A stretch of 64,000 nucleotides of DNA from Siphonodentalium dalli (lineage: Eukaryota; Mollusca; Scaphopoda; Gadilida; Siphonodentaliidae): positions 175,662,247 through 175,726,246 of the forward strand of contig CP136064.1 of assembly GCA_032622095.1 (NCBI GenBank). The letters are read 5' to 3'. The notes under the pieces were generated by a model. It was not told the DNA's origin. It did not search any database and saw only the letters and a list, made by a program, of their open reading frames with translations. Shown here in pieces: positions 24,368 to 35,110 of this stretch (position 1 is its first letter; the number at the start of each line of letters is the position of its first letter). The position numbers and the translations under genes were made by a program.

Positions 24368-24772
24368 CATACTTTGTCAACATTGATATAAAGAGATATG
24401 GAGGTACGAACTCAGTATGAGTGTTCAGTGCTTCAAATTTACTTGCGTCAGTGAGCGTGCAGAACCAATTCTCATTTCTTACTGAAATGACCATGTATCG
24501 ATCGGAATGGAACATTGAGATGTCCCTCAAGTTCCACTCAGATCAAACTTGAAAATTTATTTTTGTATATGTCGGTATTGAGCCACACTAATGTTGGAAT
24601 GAGATAGCAATTTCTACAATAATACTGTCGACCATGTCGAGGTGGCTTTTTGGGACGGTAGTTTTTTTTAAGAAAAAAAATTGACTGCAACTAGACAATG
24701 TCCTGCATGTTCTCAAAGGTGAACCACACACCGCGCATCAAGATATTTTTTTGAAGATTGCTCAATTTATTA

Positions 24773-25250
24773 TTAAAGGTACTCAATCCGATCAGAGGGT
24801 CCTATATTACTATTTCTTTGGCTTTGGGGGTAAAAAATAATTGATTCGAGTCGAGGAACCTACCAATCAACGCTCAGGGTGATCAGATATCGATATTTTA
24901 AGTTTCGTTATTTCTATTCTTTCTGTCCCAGAACACAGTCAAAATTGCGTTATTATTACCACTTGATTTTAGAGTTATCCATCCTTGTCTGTTTGAATAG
25001 TGTTTTGGTGTACACATCTCGAGCAGATTACGAAGTTAAGGGCAATTATTAGTACTCATCTCGAGAAAATAACAAATTTCAAAAATCAATATCTAATAAC
25101 TCTGAGCTTTGTTTGATGGGTTCCTCAACTCGAATCAAATATTTTTTAACCCCAAAGCCAAAGAAATAGTAATATAGGACCCTCTGATCGGATTGTTGTT
25201 GTTGGAATCTGTTGAGATGGGGACCCTCTGATCGGATTGAGTACCTTTAA
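24773..25250. mobile_element. TTAA-flanked MITE, family A copy A2
   Basis: This 478-bp element has TTAAAGGTACTCAATCCGAT ends, long inverted termini and TTAA on both sides. It closely matches A3 (32567-33044), including an internal duplication TCTGATCGGATTGTTGTTG near the right end. It is inserted in decayed family F-like repeats (fragments on both sides share GTCCTGCxTxTTCTCAAA). Confidence 0.75.
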
Positions 25251-25344
25251 TACAACACAAATATTATTTCCTAAGTCAAATAAAATAAAACTTGTCCTGC
25301 GTCTTCTCAAATATGAACCACGTACCAAATTGCTCAAGTTACCA

Positions 25345-25740
25345 CAAGGACAACCCAAAAACAGCAATTTGTAAGTCGAAAAAAGAGGCATAAATCCGTC
25401 AAAAATCATAAGACTGTGACCAAATCCGAACTTGGCCTGCGTCTTCTCAGATGTGAACCATGTACAAAATATCAAGAAATTCTGTTCAATATTGCTCAAG
25501 TTATCATGCAGACAACACGGGTTGACAGACAGATGTACATGCTGATTATCATAGTCCTCCAAAATTTATCGGGGAACAACAAGAACATCGGTAGGGCATG
25601 GCAAAATATGCCAGTGGTAATTCCTACAAAGGGCGGAATCCAAATTCGAAAGTAACCTGTACTTTGGGCTAGTAAACTCACATAACAAATTTCATTCCAT
25701 TCAGTTTAGACGTTATTATCCGAAAAATGAAAAAAGTGAA
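25345..25740 (+). repeat. Family F tandem-repeat fragments
   Basis: Partial units contain AAATCCGAACTTGGCCTGCG, GACAGACAGATGTACATG and a recurring 'ATCGGTAGGGCATGGCAAAA' phrase, also seen near 40845. No intact ends. Confidence 0.4.
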
Positions 25741-25946
25741 TTGATGGACCCATTATAAAAAGCGTCTATTTCCGCCATTGACAAACCTTCATGACATGTG
25801 ACCCAACAGCAACATCGCGATTTGGCAATAACCTCAATGCCAATGTAACAAATATAAAACAATCATGGCGTATCATGCAATGAGAGGCTGTGGATACACG
25901 CACAATGGAACAATACACAACAAGCACTTCGCATATGCATTGCTTG

Positions 25947-26775
25947 TCCAGGCGCTCGGTGCATGAAAATGTAAGAATTGCACAAATTATGATAAAAGCA
26001 TGAAACTTGCCACATAAGTTCCTTGGACCTTACTGATCATTTTCAGATATGGACCCCATTGAGATTTGGCCCCGCTTAGCAACGGTTGCTAGGCAACTAC
26101 CCGAAAGTATAAAATGCTCATATAAGGATGGATTACAGTATTTCATTCAATGTTAGTAACAATTAATAAAGGTGCATCATAAATGTTAGTTTTCAATGTA
26201 TATAAGATAGAATGGTCAATTTTGTTCATCAGCCACAACTTGCATTATGGTCATTGATGCTTTTGAAATTTAAAAATAATATGGGTTGGTCTCTTCAGAA
26301 TGGTCGCAATGACACCTTCCAACCATAGAAACTATCCATCCCCATATAATATACACTGTGTGACGTATTAGCGTATATAACATGTATTTCAGACTAATCT
26401 ACCATCAATTCTGGTCCAAAAATCTCAGAGAAGAGCTAGTGCCAAATATACATTTTACTGTCTGGGTAGCTGCATAGCAACGGTTTTTATGGACATTATG
26501 ATAGGAAACAAGGTCACAAGTCTTTGTAATTGATCCTATGTCACAAATAGAACTCAAATATGCAATCCACAACAGCTAACATTGAATGAAATACTGTAAT
26601 CCATCCTTATATGAGCATTTTATACTTTCAGGTAGTTGCCTAGCAACTGTTGCTAAGCTGGGCAGAATCTCGATGGGGTCCATATCTGAAAATGATCAGT
26701 ATGGGGTAAGGAACTTATGTCGAAAGTTTCATGCTTTTATCATAATTTGTGCAATTCTAACACCAAGCGCCTGGA
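25947..26775. repeat. Foldback: 210/200-bp inverted arms around a 420-bp loop
   Basis: Arms 25947-26156 and 26576-26775 are inverted copies. They begin TCCAGGCGCTcGGTG and its inverse, and include GATCATTTTCAGATATGGAC and TTGCTAGGCAACTACC. There is no coding sequence in the loop. It is probably a foldback transposon. Confidence 0.65.
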
Positions 26776-26872
26776 CTATTGAGTATATGCCATGGATATG
26801 CACGTCAGTATAATACACAAGCTTCGTGCATCTCACCGCATGATGTGGTGACAACGAACCCTTCAGCCATAG

Positions 26873-27176
26873 CATATGGGAGGCCAAATTCACATTTTTA
26901 TTTAGTAAATTACACTTAAGCATAATTCAGACACCCTCTCTCAAAACTCTTCTCAGTTTGAAATGGTTATCTCAGTCATTTAGTAAAAATAATGCTTCAA
27001 AGTAGAAAAGGTGAAGGCACTCTCCACTTTAGATCATACCATTTTGTCCATCATACCATTTTGTCCAAGGCAAGAAAATTAGCATAATTAAATTTTCTGC
27101 TTTAGCGTAATTCAGCCAATTGCGCTAAAGCGAAATTCATTTATGCTAAAGCGTAATTCTTCATGGAGAATTAAGA
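26873..27176. repeat. Element G fragment with TAGCGTAATT repeats
   Basis: It starts with TATGGGAGGCCAAATTCACA, the same terminus found at 48315, 53100 (inverted) and 62882. It ends in several diverged AATTxxGCTAAAGCGxAATT units (27095-27150) related to the GC-core palindromes at 48340-53090. Confidence 0.5.
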
Positions 27177-27494
27177 TCACACTTGGGCAATCTGTTGAAA
27201 AATGTTCACACCAGCGCCAACCAATGCAGTCACTGATGACACAACAACAGTGCATAATAAAAGATGGATAAGTGAACAAAAAGTGTCCAGTCTGGTGACT
27301 CTTGTCTGTGATTGGCCACTTGGTTTATTGAAACTTATCATTGTTTCAGCCACTGCAAGCCAAATCATGAAGTCAGATATATTGGTGGAGGAAAGCCCAT
27401 GCAGAGGGATATTTTCACTAGGAAACACTCCAAAGCATATAGAAACCACCATTGCCTGATAAGCAGCTGATATACTTGTCCATATTACAACCAA
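27177..27494 (-). other. Unassigned 105-codon hydrophobic ORF in intron
   Basis: The open minus frame has no ATG at its start (TTG). It encodes three hydrophobic stretches, including SLIHLLLCTVVVSSVTALVG near the end, and stops at TGA after QQIAQV. It resembles part of a small membrane protein but I do not recognise it. It may be a gene fragment lying between ZNFX1 exons 5 and 6. Confidence 0.25.
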
Positions 27495-27567
27495 ACCAGT
27501 TTATCCTCCCTTTCTTGGATAAAGAATCCACATAATTGACGACATTTCTTGCTTACAGAATATAAGT

Positions 27568-27700
27568 TACAGTAATGTCCTAAGTAATCGACCCCTTAAC
27601 CACAGCAGAATTATGGGTAACTTTTCAGGATTTAGTCGGAAATATGGCTTGTTGCCATTCATCGGAAAGCTCTCCCCGATTACTTAGGGCATTACTGTAC
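27568..27700. mobile_element. Small MITE, family D
   Basis: It is about 130 bp with inverted ends TACAGTAATGTCCTAAGTAA and TTACTTAGGGCATTACTGTA. Fragments are at 6778-6830 and 62241-62310. It ends 19 bp from the donor of ZNFX1 exon 5. Confidence 0.7.
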
Positions 27701-27718
27701 ATATAAAAAGTATCATAC

Positions 27719-27769
27719 CTGACGCCACCTCCAAATGAACCAGCTAACTCCAGCTCCTCATCTCTCCTT
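27719..27769 (-). CDS. ZNFX1: ZNFX1 exon 5, 51-nt microexon
   Basis: The exon has 51 nt between acceptor TCATTTCAG and donor CAG|gtatga. Only the phase-2 frame is open, reading RRDEELELAGSFGGGV, and that is the phase exon 6 needs (AG + A gives Arg). It lies in the disordered charged N-terminal region. It sits in a small unique island between two MITEs whose ends are about 19 bp away on each side, so part of its splicing signal may come from transposon sequence. Length 51 keeps frame if the exon is skipped. Confidence 0.7.
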
Positions 27770-27788
27770 CTGAAATGACAATATTGTT

Positions 27789-28025
27789 TTAACCCTTTCA
27801 TGACTGGAGCTTACGCTGGTGCAGAGTTAAAGATCCTGTGCCAGTGCATTCTCTTATATATGCGAGTCTCACATAGGAGGCCTCACATATATGCAAATGC
27901 ACTGGCTTATATACAAGGTCAAGGTAAATATTGTTAGGCCAACGTATTCTCTTATATATGCGTGACTCGCATATATAAGAGAATGCATTGGCACAGGGTT
28001 TTCAAAAAATTTCAGGAAGGGTTAA
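27789..28025. mobile_element. TTAA-flanked MITE, family C copy 2
   Basis: The ends are TTAACCCTTTCATGACTGGA and AGGAAGGGTTAA. The interior palindromes match copy 1 (4910-5168). Its end lies 19 bp from the acceptor of ZNFX1 exon 5, so the exon's branch point probably lies in MITE sequence. Confidence 0.7.
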
Positions 28026-28289
28026 ACTACCATCTCCAGTTGGCTTATGATGGCATACCATGCAATGCACCTTACCTACTGAGCCATCAGGTTGGGTACT
28101 GGGGAAGGTTCACTTGATAAAAAGAGTAAATGCTGTGCAAATAATTCACATTAGAAAAGAAACGTTAAAGGTCTTTCCAGAATGTGTACAACGCAAATAA
28201 GTCTCCCTCAAGCCGATTAGAACATACGATTATATTAGATTACTTCTGCATACAAAATCATTACTAAAGGAGTTGGCATCCCCAAGCTA

Positions 28290-28695
28290 TTAAAGGTAAT
28301 CAATCCGATCAGACGGTCCCCATACCATCAAGATACAACAACAACAACATTTCTTCAAAATACTCTTTTGTTATCAGAATCGATTTATTGCAACAAAATA
28401 ATGCTAACCACTGTCAACTATGGTATAAAATTTCCCAAAACTTGTTATTTATCAACATTTTGTTCAACAAAATATGTCCGTATTATCACTAAAGTATCAT
28501 GAAATTTGACCGTATTACCACTTGATTTTAGAGTTATCCATCTACACATCTCGAGAAATAACAAACTTTAAAAATCGATATCTGATAACTCTGAGCTGTG
28601 ATGTGTGGGTTCCTCGACTCGAATCAAATATTTTTTACCCCCGAAGCCAAAGAAATAGTAATTTAGGAGTGTCTGATCGGATTGAGTACCTTTAA
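28290..28695. mobile_element. TTAA-flanked MITE, family A copy A4
   Basis: It has the same termini as A1-A3 with TTAA on both sides, but is shortened and its left inverted repeat is diverged. Confidence 0.65.
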
Positions 28696-29519
28696 TAACT
28701 ATGATTCATGTGGTGATGTCTCGCATGCTAAAAGTGAAAATGATTGACACTAAACTACTATTTACTATTTGCATCACGCATGGCCATAACGTTACTCGGT
28801 AGTCACTACTCTCAATCGGCACCTGTGATATCTTCAGTCCGGCCACCAAACTGTGATTTTTTGCTAATGCTTGTTATTGCGTATAAAGTTTTTTTCTTGG
28901 TGGATTCTGGTGGTCTAGGGTCCCCTTCTGAATAATCCACCAGCTAACACCCGATCAGCCTTGAGGAATTTGAGAAATCGTGATAAACAAAGATGGTGGT
29001 CAAAATGGCAGAATTTGTCAAAACAAAATGACTTTTAACCCCATGGAGTTGAAAAAAAGATATGGAAACAACGATTTGTCACAACTAATATGTTTTCTGG
29101 ATGGACATATATCAATTTTAGCTCAACGATTGATAAAATATCAATGATGGCCACCAAGATGGTGGCTTAAAATAGCGAAAATCTTAGTTTTGACCAAATT
29201 CACACAAACGAACCTAAGTGTATGGAATATGACATTGTGTTTGATTTATTAACACATTTAACAAACTAATTCTTCATTTCAAAAGTAAATAGAGCCATTC
29301 TGACCATTGAGAGAGAATTTATGAGATCACAGATGCAATAGAAGCAAATACGTTTATAACTATAGTACGTCTGAGTCTGATGTATCGAGGGTTATACGAT
29401 ATGCGATAGGGGCTGTGGGTTCAATGAGTATATAAGGGAACAAATGCCCATATACATAAACATTGGAATCTACATGTAAACATGGGCAATAAAATAATTT
29501 TAATTCTATTTTAAGACGA
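28696..29519. other. Intron 4 stretch, no gene recognised
   Basis: Only a small hairpin GGCCACCAAGATGGTGGC near 29150 stands out. Confidence 0.35.
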
Positions 29520-29529
29520 AGGCGGGACA

Positions 29530-29625
29530 TCGAAAACTGAAAATCAAAATGGGAATTTCCAGGAATCCCAGATACTCGATTCTCATTGGCGCATGTTCCT
29601 TTGTCGCGCTAATTTGATTGGATGG
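29530..29625. promoter_or_regulatory. Cluster of kappaB-, IRF- and CCAAT-like sites
   Basis: Within 95 bp lie GAAAACTGAAAATC (29532-29545, containing the IRF core AACTGAAA), a perfect kappaB palindrome GGGAATTTCC (29551-29560), ATTGGC (29585) and GATTGG (29616), the last two being CCAAT boxes on minus. The block is in ZNFX1 intron 4 and could be an enhancer or an alternative promoter. Short motifs also arise by chance. Confidence 0.3.
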
Positions 29626-29880
29626 AACGTTTCAATGGAGTAATATGTTTGTATAAGGAAGGAATCATAAGAAATATTTCAGATTTTTTCATCTAAGTGC
29701 AGACTGAATAATTGTTAATTATGATTCTTCAGCATTTCTGTGAATATTAAGTGCCTGCTGTGGATTTTTGAGAAATTTCATTGAAGTTCTGTTGTGTCAA
29801 GTCTCAAATTATAATTATGACTCAATTTACTTCTTCAATTTAAAATACCTCTCTTGACTATGTTTGTTTAGTTGAATGAC

Positions 29881-31407
29881 TAGTGCTGGACGATATGACG
29901 ATATATCGGGTATAGCCAGTTTTAAATTTGATATCGTCAATAATACCGTCTGAAACAAAAATATCGTAATACCGTCCAAGTTGTAACATTCTCCATGTAT
30001 GCTGAAACCCATTATGTGGTCCCAACAAACAGGGAATTTAGAGTAAGTATAATAGTATATACAAGTATAATAACTTCCCGGAAACAAGTGGTCAAAATAG
30101 TTTTAGAACATTGGAGCACGTGCTTGTCAAGTTGGATATGCTTTGTCGGAAACATCAAAGCGCTAGCAACAGTTGGCTACATTGTGAGATGATTAGTATG
30201 TCGTGCGCATGCAACTGGCACAATGACCTCCTTTCACGTTGGTGCAGCTTGCTCTGTCAACCGTAAATGGTTGCTTGGAGACGGATTACCTTGTTAAGAG
30301 TTTAAATTGACCCCACTAGCTGGTTGTGTCAATGTGTGCAAATCGCGAGTTAAATTATTTTGTGGACATGTGCCGTATGACCAAATTGTGGAATTAATAC
30401 AACACGCAAGCGTAAAATGGATCATGGAATTGCTAGCACATCCTTCACAAACTAATTAATATGTCTATATTTATTTTCCTCGGCTAAAATAGTGCAGACG
30501 CAAATTCATTTCATGTCGGCTTTTGCCTTGGCAATGTCGATTGCCGACGCTAATTCTAGGGCTGCTGTATATGTACAGTGAAGTCTCACAATGCCACCAA
30601 CTACCAGTTCCCACTAATAAATAGTCTGACAAATAACCAATTCCTCACTAATAAATAAAATGACAATTTGAAACCGAATGCGGCGCTTAATATGTAGTGT
30701 TAAGCTCTGTGGTCAAAGGGATATAACTCTAAAAATTTAGGCGATCTGAAAACGCATGTGAGCCATGTTATATGATTATTTATATCCCTTTTGTTTAACC
30801 CATGCATGCATATGCCGATGATTAACTCTCAATCACTAGTTCATGTTAGATGTCAGTAATATGTGCATGCTAAATACATGTATGTATGTGGGAACTACGC
30901 ATTCCCCTATTAAAGGATCAAAGAAGCCGACAGGTGTTGTTTATAAAAGCAGCTCATCCGCCTGACATCTCACACATGGGAACAATAACACATGCAGGAG
31001 TAATGGAGTATGCATGATTGTTTGAATAGTATTTATTATCAGTCATCACTGTTCACTAATTTTGACACTGTGTCATCGAAATGGTGCTTTGAACACTGCT
31101 TACAGTTTTGAAAGTTGTTATGTTCACTGTCGGCAAACTGTCAAATGTTGCAGATGAGTGGTCATTATACGGTGATGTACAATCAATGTGCAATACACAT
31201 TTACTAAACCTCACAGGCCCACAAATTGTAAATAAAACGTTGGGATGTAAGTGCAAAAATGAAACTTTATTTATGAAATATTGCATATATTATACATTGT
31301 ACATACCAATTGTTATATACCAAAATAAATATCGTGATAATATCGTTTATCGCGATGTTGTCTCCATAATTTCGCGATTTTTTTTTTATCAATATCGCCC
31401 AGCCCTA
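29881..31407. mobile_element. 1.5-kb non-autonomous hAT element with 8-bp TSD
   Basis: The termini TAGTGCTGGACGATAT and the inverse ATATCGCCCAGCCCTA are the CAGxGCTGGGCGATA-type ends of hAT elements. The flanks tgaatgac (29873-29880) and ggaatgac (31408-31415) form an 8-bp target duplication with one mismatch. No transposase remains. Confidence 0.78.
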
Positions 31408-31685
31408 GGAATGACAATTACTATGTTGAATACTCTTCTTGTATCTTTGTCATTTTATTTCAATGCAAATGACAAAATTATCACTCGATCTTTCCATGGA
31501 AATAAGTGGTTCACCAATGACATTCCTGCCGATTTAGAGCAGGCATCTAACCTGGCACCAGCTTCACTGGTGAATCACTCATTGCGACCATGTGTTCTAA
31601 TTTGGGGGATTTTCACAATTCATGCAGATCACATGCCATCAGAAACATTACTATGGAGTTGAAGATAATCTGTCCAATCAAATTA

Positions 31686-32270
31686 ACACCCCTAAACTAC
31701 TATTTCTTCGGCTTCGGGGGTGAAAAATATTTTATTTGAGTCAAGGAACCCACTCTTCAAAGCTCAGAGTTACTAGATTTTGATTTTTGAAATCTATTTT
31801 CAACCACCTTGAATTGTTGTCAGCCTAGTAAAAATTCCATCGAAAATATATATGGACATGCGCGGACATTATGGGAGGTTACGGTTAGCCATGGCTTTGA
31901 TGATCTGAAATAATTCTCGGAATTAAAGATGATGTAAATTATCGCCAGAAATAAAATTATGTTGTGACAGTTGGCATGTGGATATACAGGGCACATTGTG
32001 TATATACTTATTCCCAATTCAGTAATCATCTTTTATGCATGAAAATAGAAGTTATAATACCATGCCGATCACACGTGAAAGAAGAATTTTTTTATAGACG
32101 TGCTATAGAATTCCAGTTCGAACCAGGCATACCATATATGGAAATTAAGGTGGAGACAACAAATAGATTGCAAAAATCTAAATCTAATAGCTCTTAGCTT
32201 CGAAGGGTGGGTTCCTCGATTCAAATCAAATATTTTTCACCCTTGAATCTGAAGAAATGGTATTTGAGGG
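31686..32270. mobile_element. Decayed family A MITE, A5
   Basis: Both inner inverted repeats are recognisable (CGGCTTCGGGGGTGAAAAAT at left and TTTTTCACCCTTGAATCTGA at right), but the outermost TTAA ends are lost. It lies about 40 bp downstream of the exon 4 donor. Confidence 0.5.
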
Positions 32271-32311
32271 CTGTAAACAGACAGGGCATCTTTAATAATG
32301 GGAAAACAAAC

Positions 32312-32410
32312 CTCGGCGTTGACCTGAGGCAACCACCAACAGCACCAAGCGCTGAATCAGATTCTTCTCCGCTAGCAATTGGGTTCTTTTTATTCTTCTT
32401 CCGACTGTAT
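32312..32410 (-). CDS. ZNFX1: ZNFX1 exon 4, basic/Ser-rich linker
   Basis: The exon has 99 nt after acceptor CATTTTCCAG. The open phase-2 frame reads YSRKKNKKNPIASGEESDSA and on to CLRSTP, ending with two bases AG. The chosen donor is GAG|gtttgt. An alternative donor CAG|gtcaac at 32324 keeps the same phase but is weaker because it lacks G at +5. The other two frames would hit stops in this exon or in exon 5. The product is a low-complexity basic linker with no domain, so support comes from splice logic rather than homology. Confidence 0.68.
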
Positions 32411-32566
32411 CTGGAAAATGATGAGTCATTCAAGGATTAGACTGCAATTATATCCTGGGGTTACAAAATTATGTGTCAAACATAAAACTTTGAGAAATTA
32501 ACTCCATTACACTTGAAACTAGCTCCCAACATATTGGCTACATGGTTCTATTCACTTTTCAACCTA

Positions 32567-33044
32567 TTAAAGGTACTCAATCCGATCAGAGGGTCCTATA
32601 TTACTATTTCTTTGGCTTTGGGGGTTAAAAATAATTGACTAGAGTCGAGGAACCTACCAATCAACGCTCAGGGTGATCAGATATCGATATTTGAAGTTTC
32701 GTTATTTATATTCTTTCTGTCCCAGAACACAGTCAAAATTGCGTTATTATTACCACTCAATTTTACAGTTATCCATCCTTGTCTGTTTGAATAGTGTTTT
32801 GGTGTACACATCTCGAGCAGATTACAAAGTTAAGGGCAATTATTAGTACTCATCTCAAGAACATAACAAATTTCAAAAATCAATATCTAATAACTCTGAG
32901 CTTTGTTTGATGGGTTCCTCGACTCGAATCAAATATTTTTTACCCCCGAAGCCAAAGAAATAGTAATATAGGACCCTCTGATCGGATTGTTGTTGTTGGA
33001 ATCTGTTGAGATGGGGACCCTCTAATCGGATTGAGTACCTTTAA
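32567..33044. mobile_element. TTAA-flanked MITE, family A copy A3
   Basis: This 478-bp element is nearly identical to A2 (24773-25250), with TTAA on both sides. It sits about 155 bp upstream of the exon 4 acceptor. The similarity suggests recent mobility. Confidence 0.75.
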
Positions 33045-34152
33045 CCCTTTCTTAAGACGATACAGACCCTACTTTCTTTTGTTCTTTCGGTGGCTCTTAA
33101 TGGCTAAGACACTGTGCTTGGGTTGTCTTATCAAGAAATCAATGAACCAGCAATCGAGCATTGGACAACAGACAATTACAAAGCAGGTGTGAGTTGTACT
33201 GACGCTCAAATCAGGTTGTCTGTTAAATGCTTAATTTCATAACGCAAGCGCGACTTTCTTAACCACAACATTCTTCTGTACGGGAAAATGGGGGGGGGGG
33301 GATCGAAGGAAATAAAACTAATTTTGATGAAAATGCTGTCTGATATATAGAACTAATTATGTCAATGCCGTTTTCTCACACATAAATTAATTTAAATTAT
33401 ATTTTTGCAGAATATTCTGCTATTGGGCTGAACAATATAGTAAGTGGGCACACCCCTCCATGCCACTTACATTTGTGCTGCGGCGGGAGAAACATTGTAA
33501 CATTGACGAAATGAGTTCTATATACGCATGGATGCGGTGACACGCCCTCCCCAAAATTTGATAAAAAATATTCCACATTAATTTGGTTGGAAGTTTCAAG
33601 CCTAACACACCATCAGTTGCAGATTTCGCATCGAAAATAGGTTGCAAATGATTTCATAGTTCAACATTTCAACCACTATTCATATATAGTGGTGTGAAAT
33701 TTGTCATGACTAAATTGGCATCAGTTGGAAATTCCTAACCTTACAGTTGTGCCTGGTTAGCGATTAGAAATTTCCAACAGGTGGATAGAGGGTACAAATA
33801 GAATTTCCCAAGTTAAGGAAATTATTCAAAGGAGGTGCAGTTATAAATTCCAAGTACTACACCTCAACGGAGACATTCTAGACACGTCCTTAAGTTTTAA
33901 ATATACCTTTGCTCACTGCAATTCTGATACAGATGAGTCAGCTCTCTTATCTTCACATATTTGTTCCAGCCACTATCGCAGAATTGGACATTTTACTGTT
34001 GACCGTCCAGGAGTTTACTTCCGACAGAATAATAATGCACTGGCGAGTTCATGTTAATCCCGTGCAACAAATTTAATTGATAGTCCCGTTATCACTGGGT
34101 TTCTATATACATCGTCTAAATTGGATAAATCATCTCACTAATGTCTTCATAA
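33045..34152. other. Intron 3 stretch; poly-G tract and possible cassette exon
   Basis: It includes a run of about 12 G near 33290. A minus candidate exon lies at 33907-33972: 66 nt, phase 2 on both sides, reading GWNKYVKIRELTHLYQNCSE, donor AAAG|gtatat. It would fit between exons 3 and 4 without shifting frame, but its acceptor is weak and the peptide is not recognised. Confidence 0.3.
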
Positions 34153-34265
34153 TTAAGACGGACGGCATACGTCTTGTTAGGGAGTGATAAACTCTTCTCA
34201 ATCGCGCTCTGCACTCGTGAGTAGAGTTTATCACTCCCAAACAAGACGCACACTGGCCGTCTTAA
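34153..34265. mobile_element. 113-bp TTAA hairpin element
   Basis: TTAAGACGGacGGCATACG...GGGAGTGATAAACTCT faces its inverse, ending GGCCGTCTTAA. The arms are about 48 bp and the loop is GC-rich (ATCGCGCTCTGCACTCG). Confidence 0.6.
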
Positions 34266-34293
34266 TATTCTGCTCTTGTATTATCTATTTTCT

Positions 34294-34400
34294 TTCTATC
34301 ATCTGCTTTTATTATCTGAACACCCATCCAAATGAATAAGACTGTTCCAATGTATACTTTTATATAAGTAGGAGAATCCATTCAGTATAGAAAGGGTTAA
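34294..34400. repeat. MITE fragment (24126-type)
   Basis: GAACACCCATCCAAATGAAT, TTCCAATGTATACTTTTATA and TTCAGTATAGAAAGGGTTAA match the right half of the element at 24126-24367. Confidence 0.5.
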
Positions 34401-34746
34401 ACTATTCTTCATGATGCCATGTATGCCGATTCTAATCACCAAAGCAACATTTGAAAAAATACTATTGTTGTAACTTGGATGGGGACCATCAAATTGATGG
34501 GAAATATTATTTCTTTTTTACATGGATCTATCTATTTAAATCTAATCATCTTCAGATCATCACTGCATGGGCATTACTATACCACGTTTAATAACTTCAG
34601 ACATTTTGGCAAGAAAATGATATCTCATATGGAGATATTATGTTTTTTAAAGGAGCTTCGTGCTTCAAATGCATTAACTTGACAGTACCTGACTTTCACA
34701 AGAACAGAGACTGGCAAAATTACCGGAAATGAACCAAGTTTATGAA

Positions 34747-35110
34747 GAAATGAAAGTGTCAATGACCCTGAAGCTCAACTTGGAGATGGTCTAATTTCAA
34801 ATGTTACAGTAATGAAGTGATAAGGAATGTTGAAAGTTGGTATGTCTATGTACTAGTAATATTAATGTCAACATGCCAGCATTCAAAATCAATAGCTCCA
34901 ATCTAGAGGTGATCCCAAACATGTCCATGTATTTTCAAAACAATTCGCCTAATTGTGACCTGTAGGGTGTACAAAAGGATTTAGTCATACAAAGAGTAAA
35001 ATCCATAATGGCCACTGGCAGCCATGTTTTTTAATTCGGAAAAAAAATAGTAAGCTCCCATCTAGAGGTCACCCGGAGGATCCATTTGAAGCTTGGTGAG
35101 GTTTTCAGAA
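34747..35110 (+). mobile_element. Decayed HINE-related element
   Basis: The left end AATGAAAGTGTCAATGACCC is followed by GAAGCTCAACTTGG, then units with TAGCTCCAATCTAGAGGTGA and TTAGTCATACAAAGAGTAAA. The right end is missing. Confidence 0.55.

Noticed and set aside
31108..31662. 184-codon plus ORF
   Set aside because: It runs across the right end of the hAT element into unrelated flank and shows no domain.
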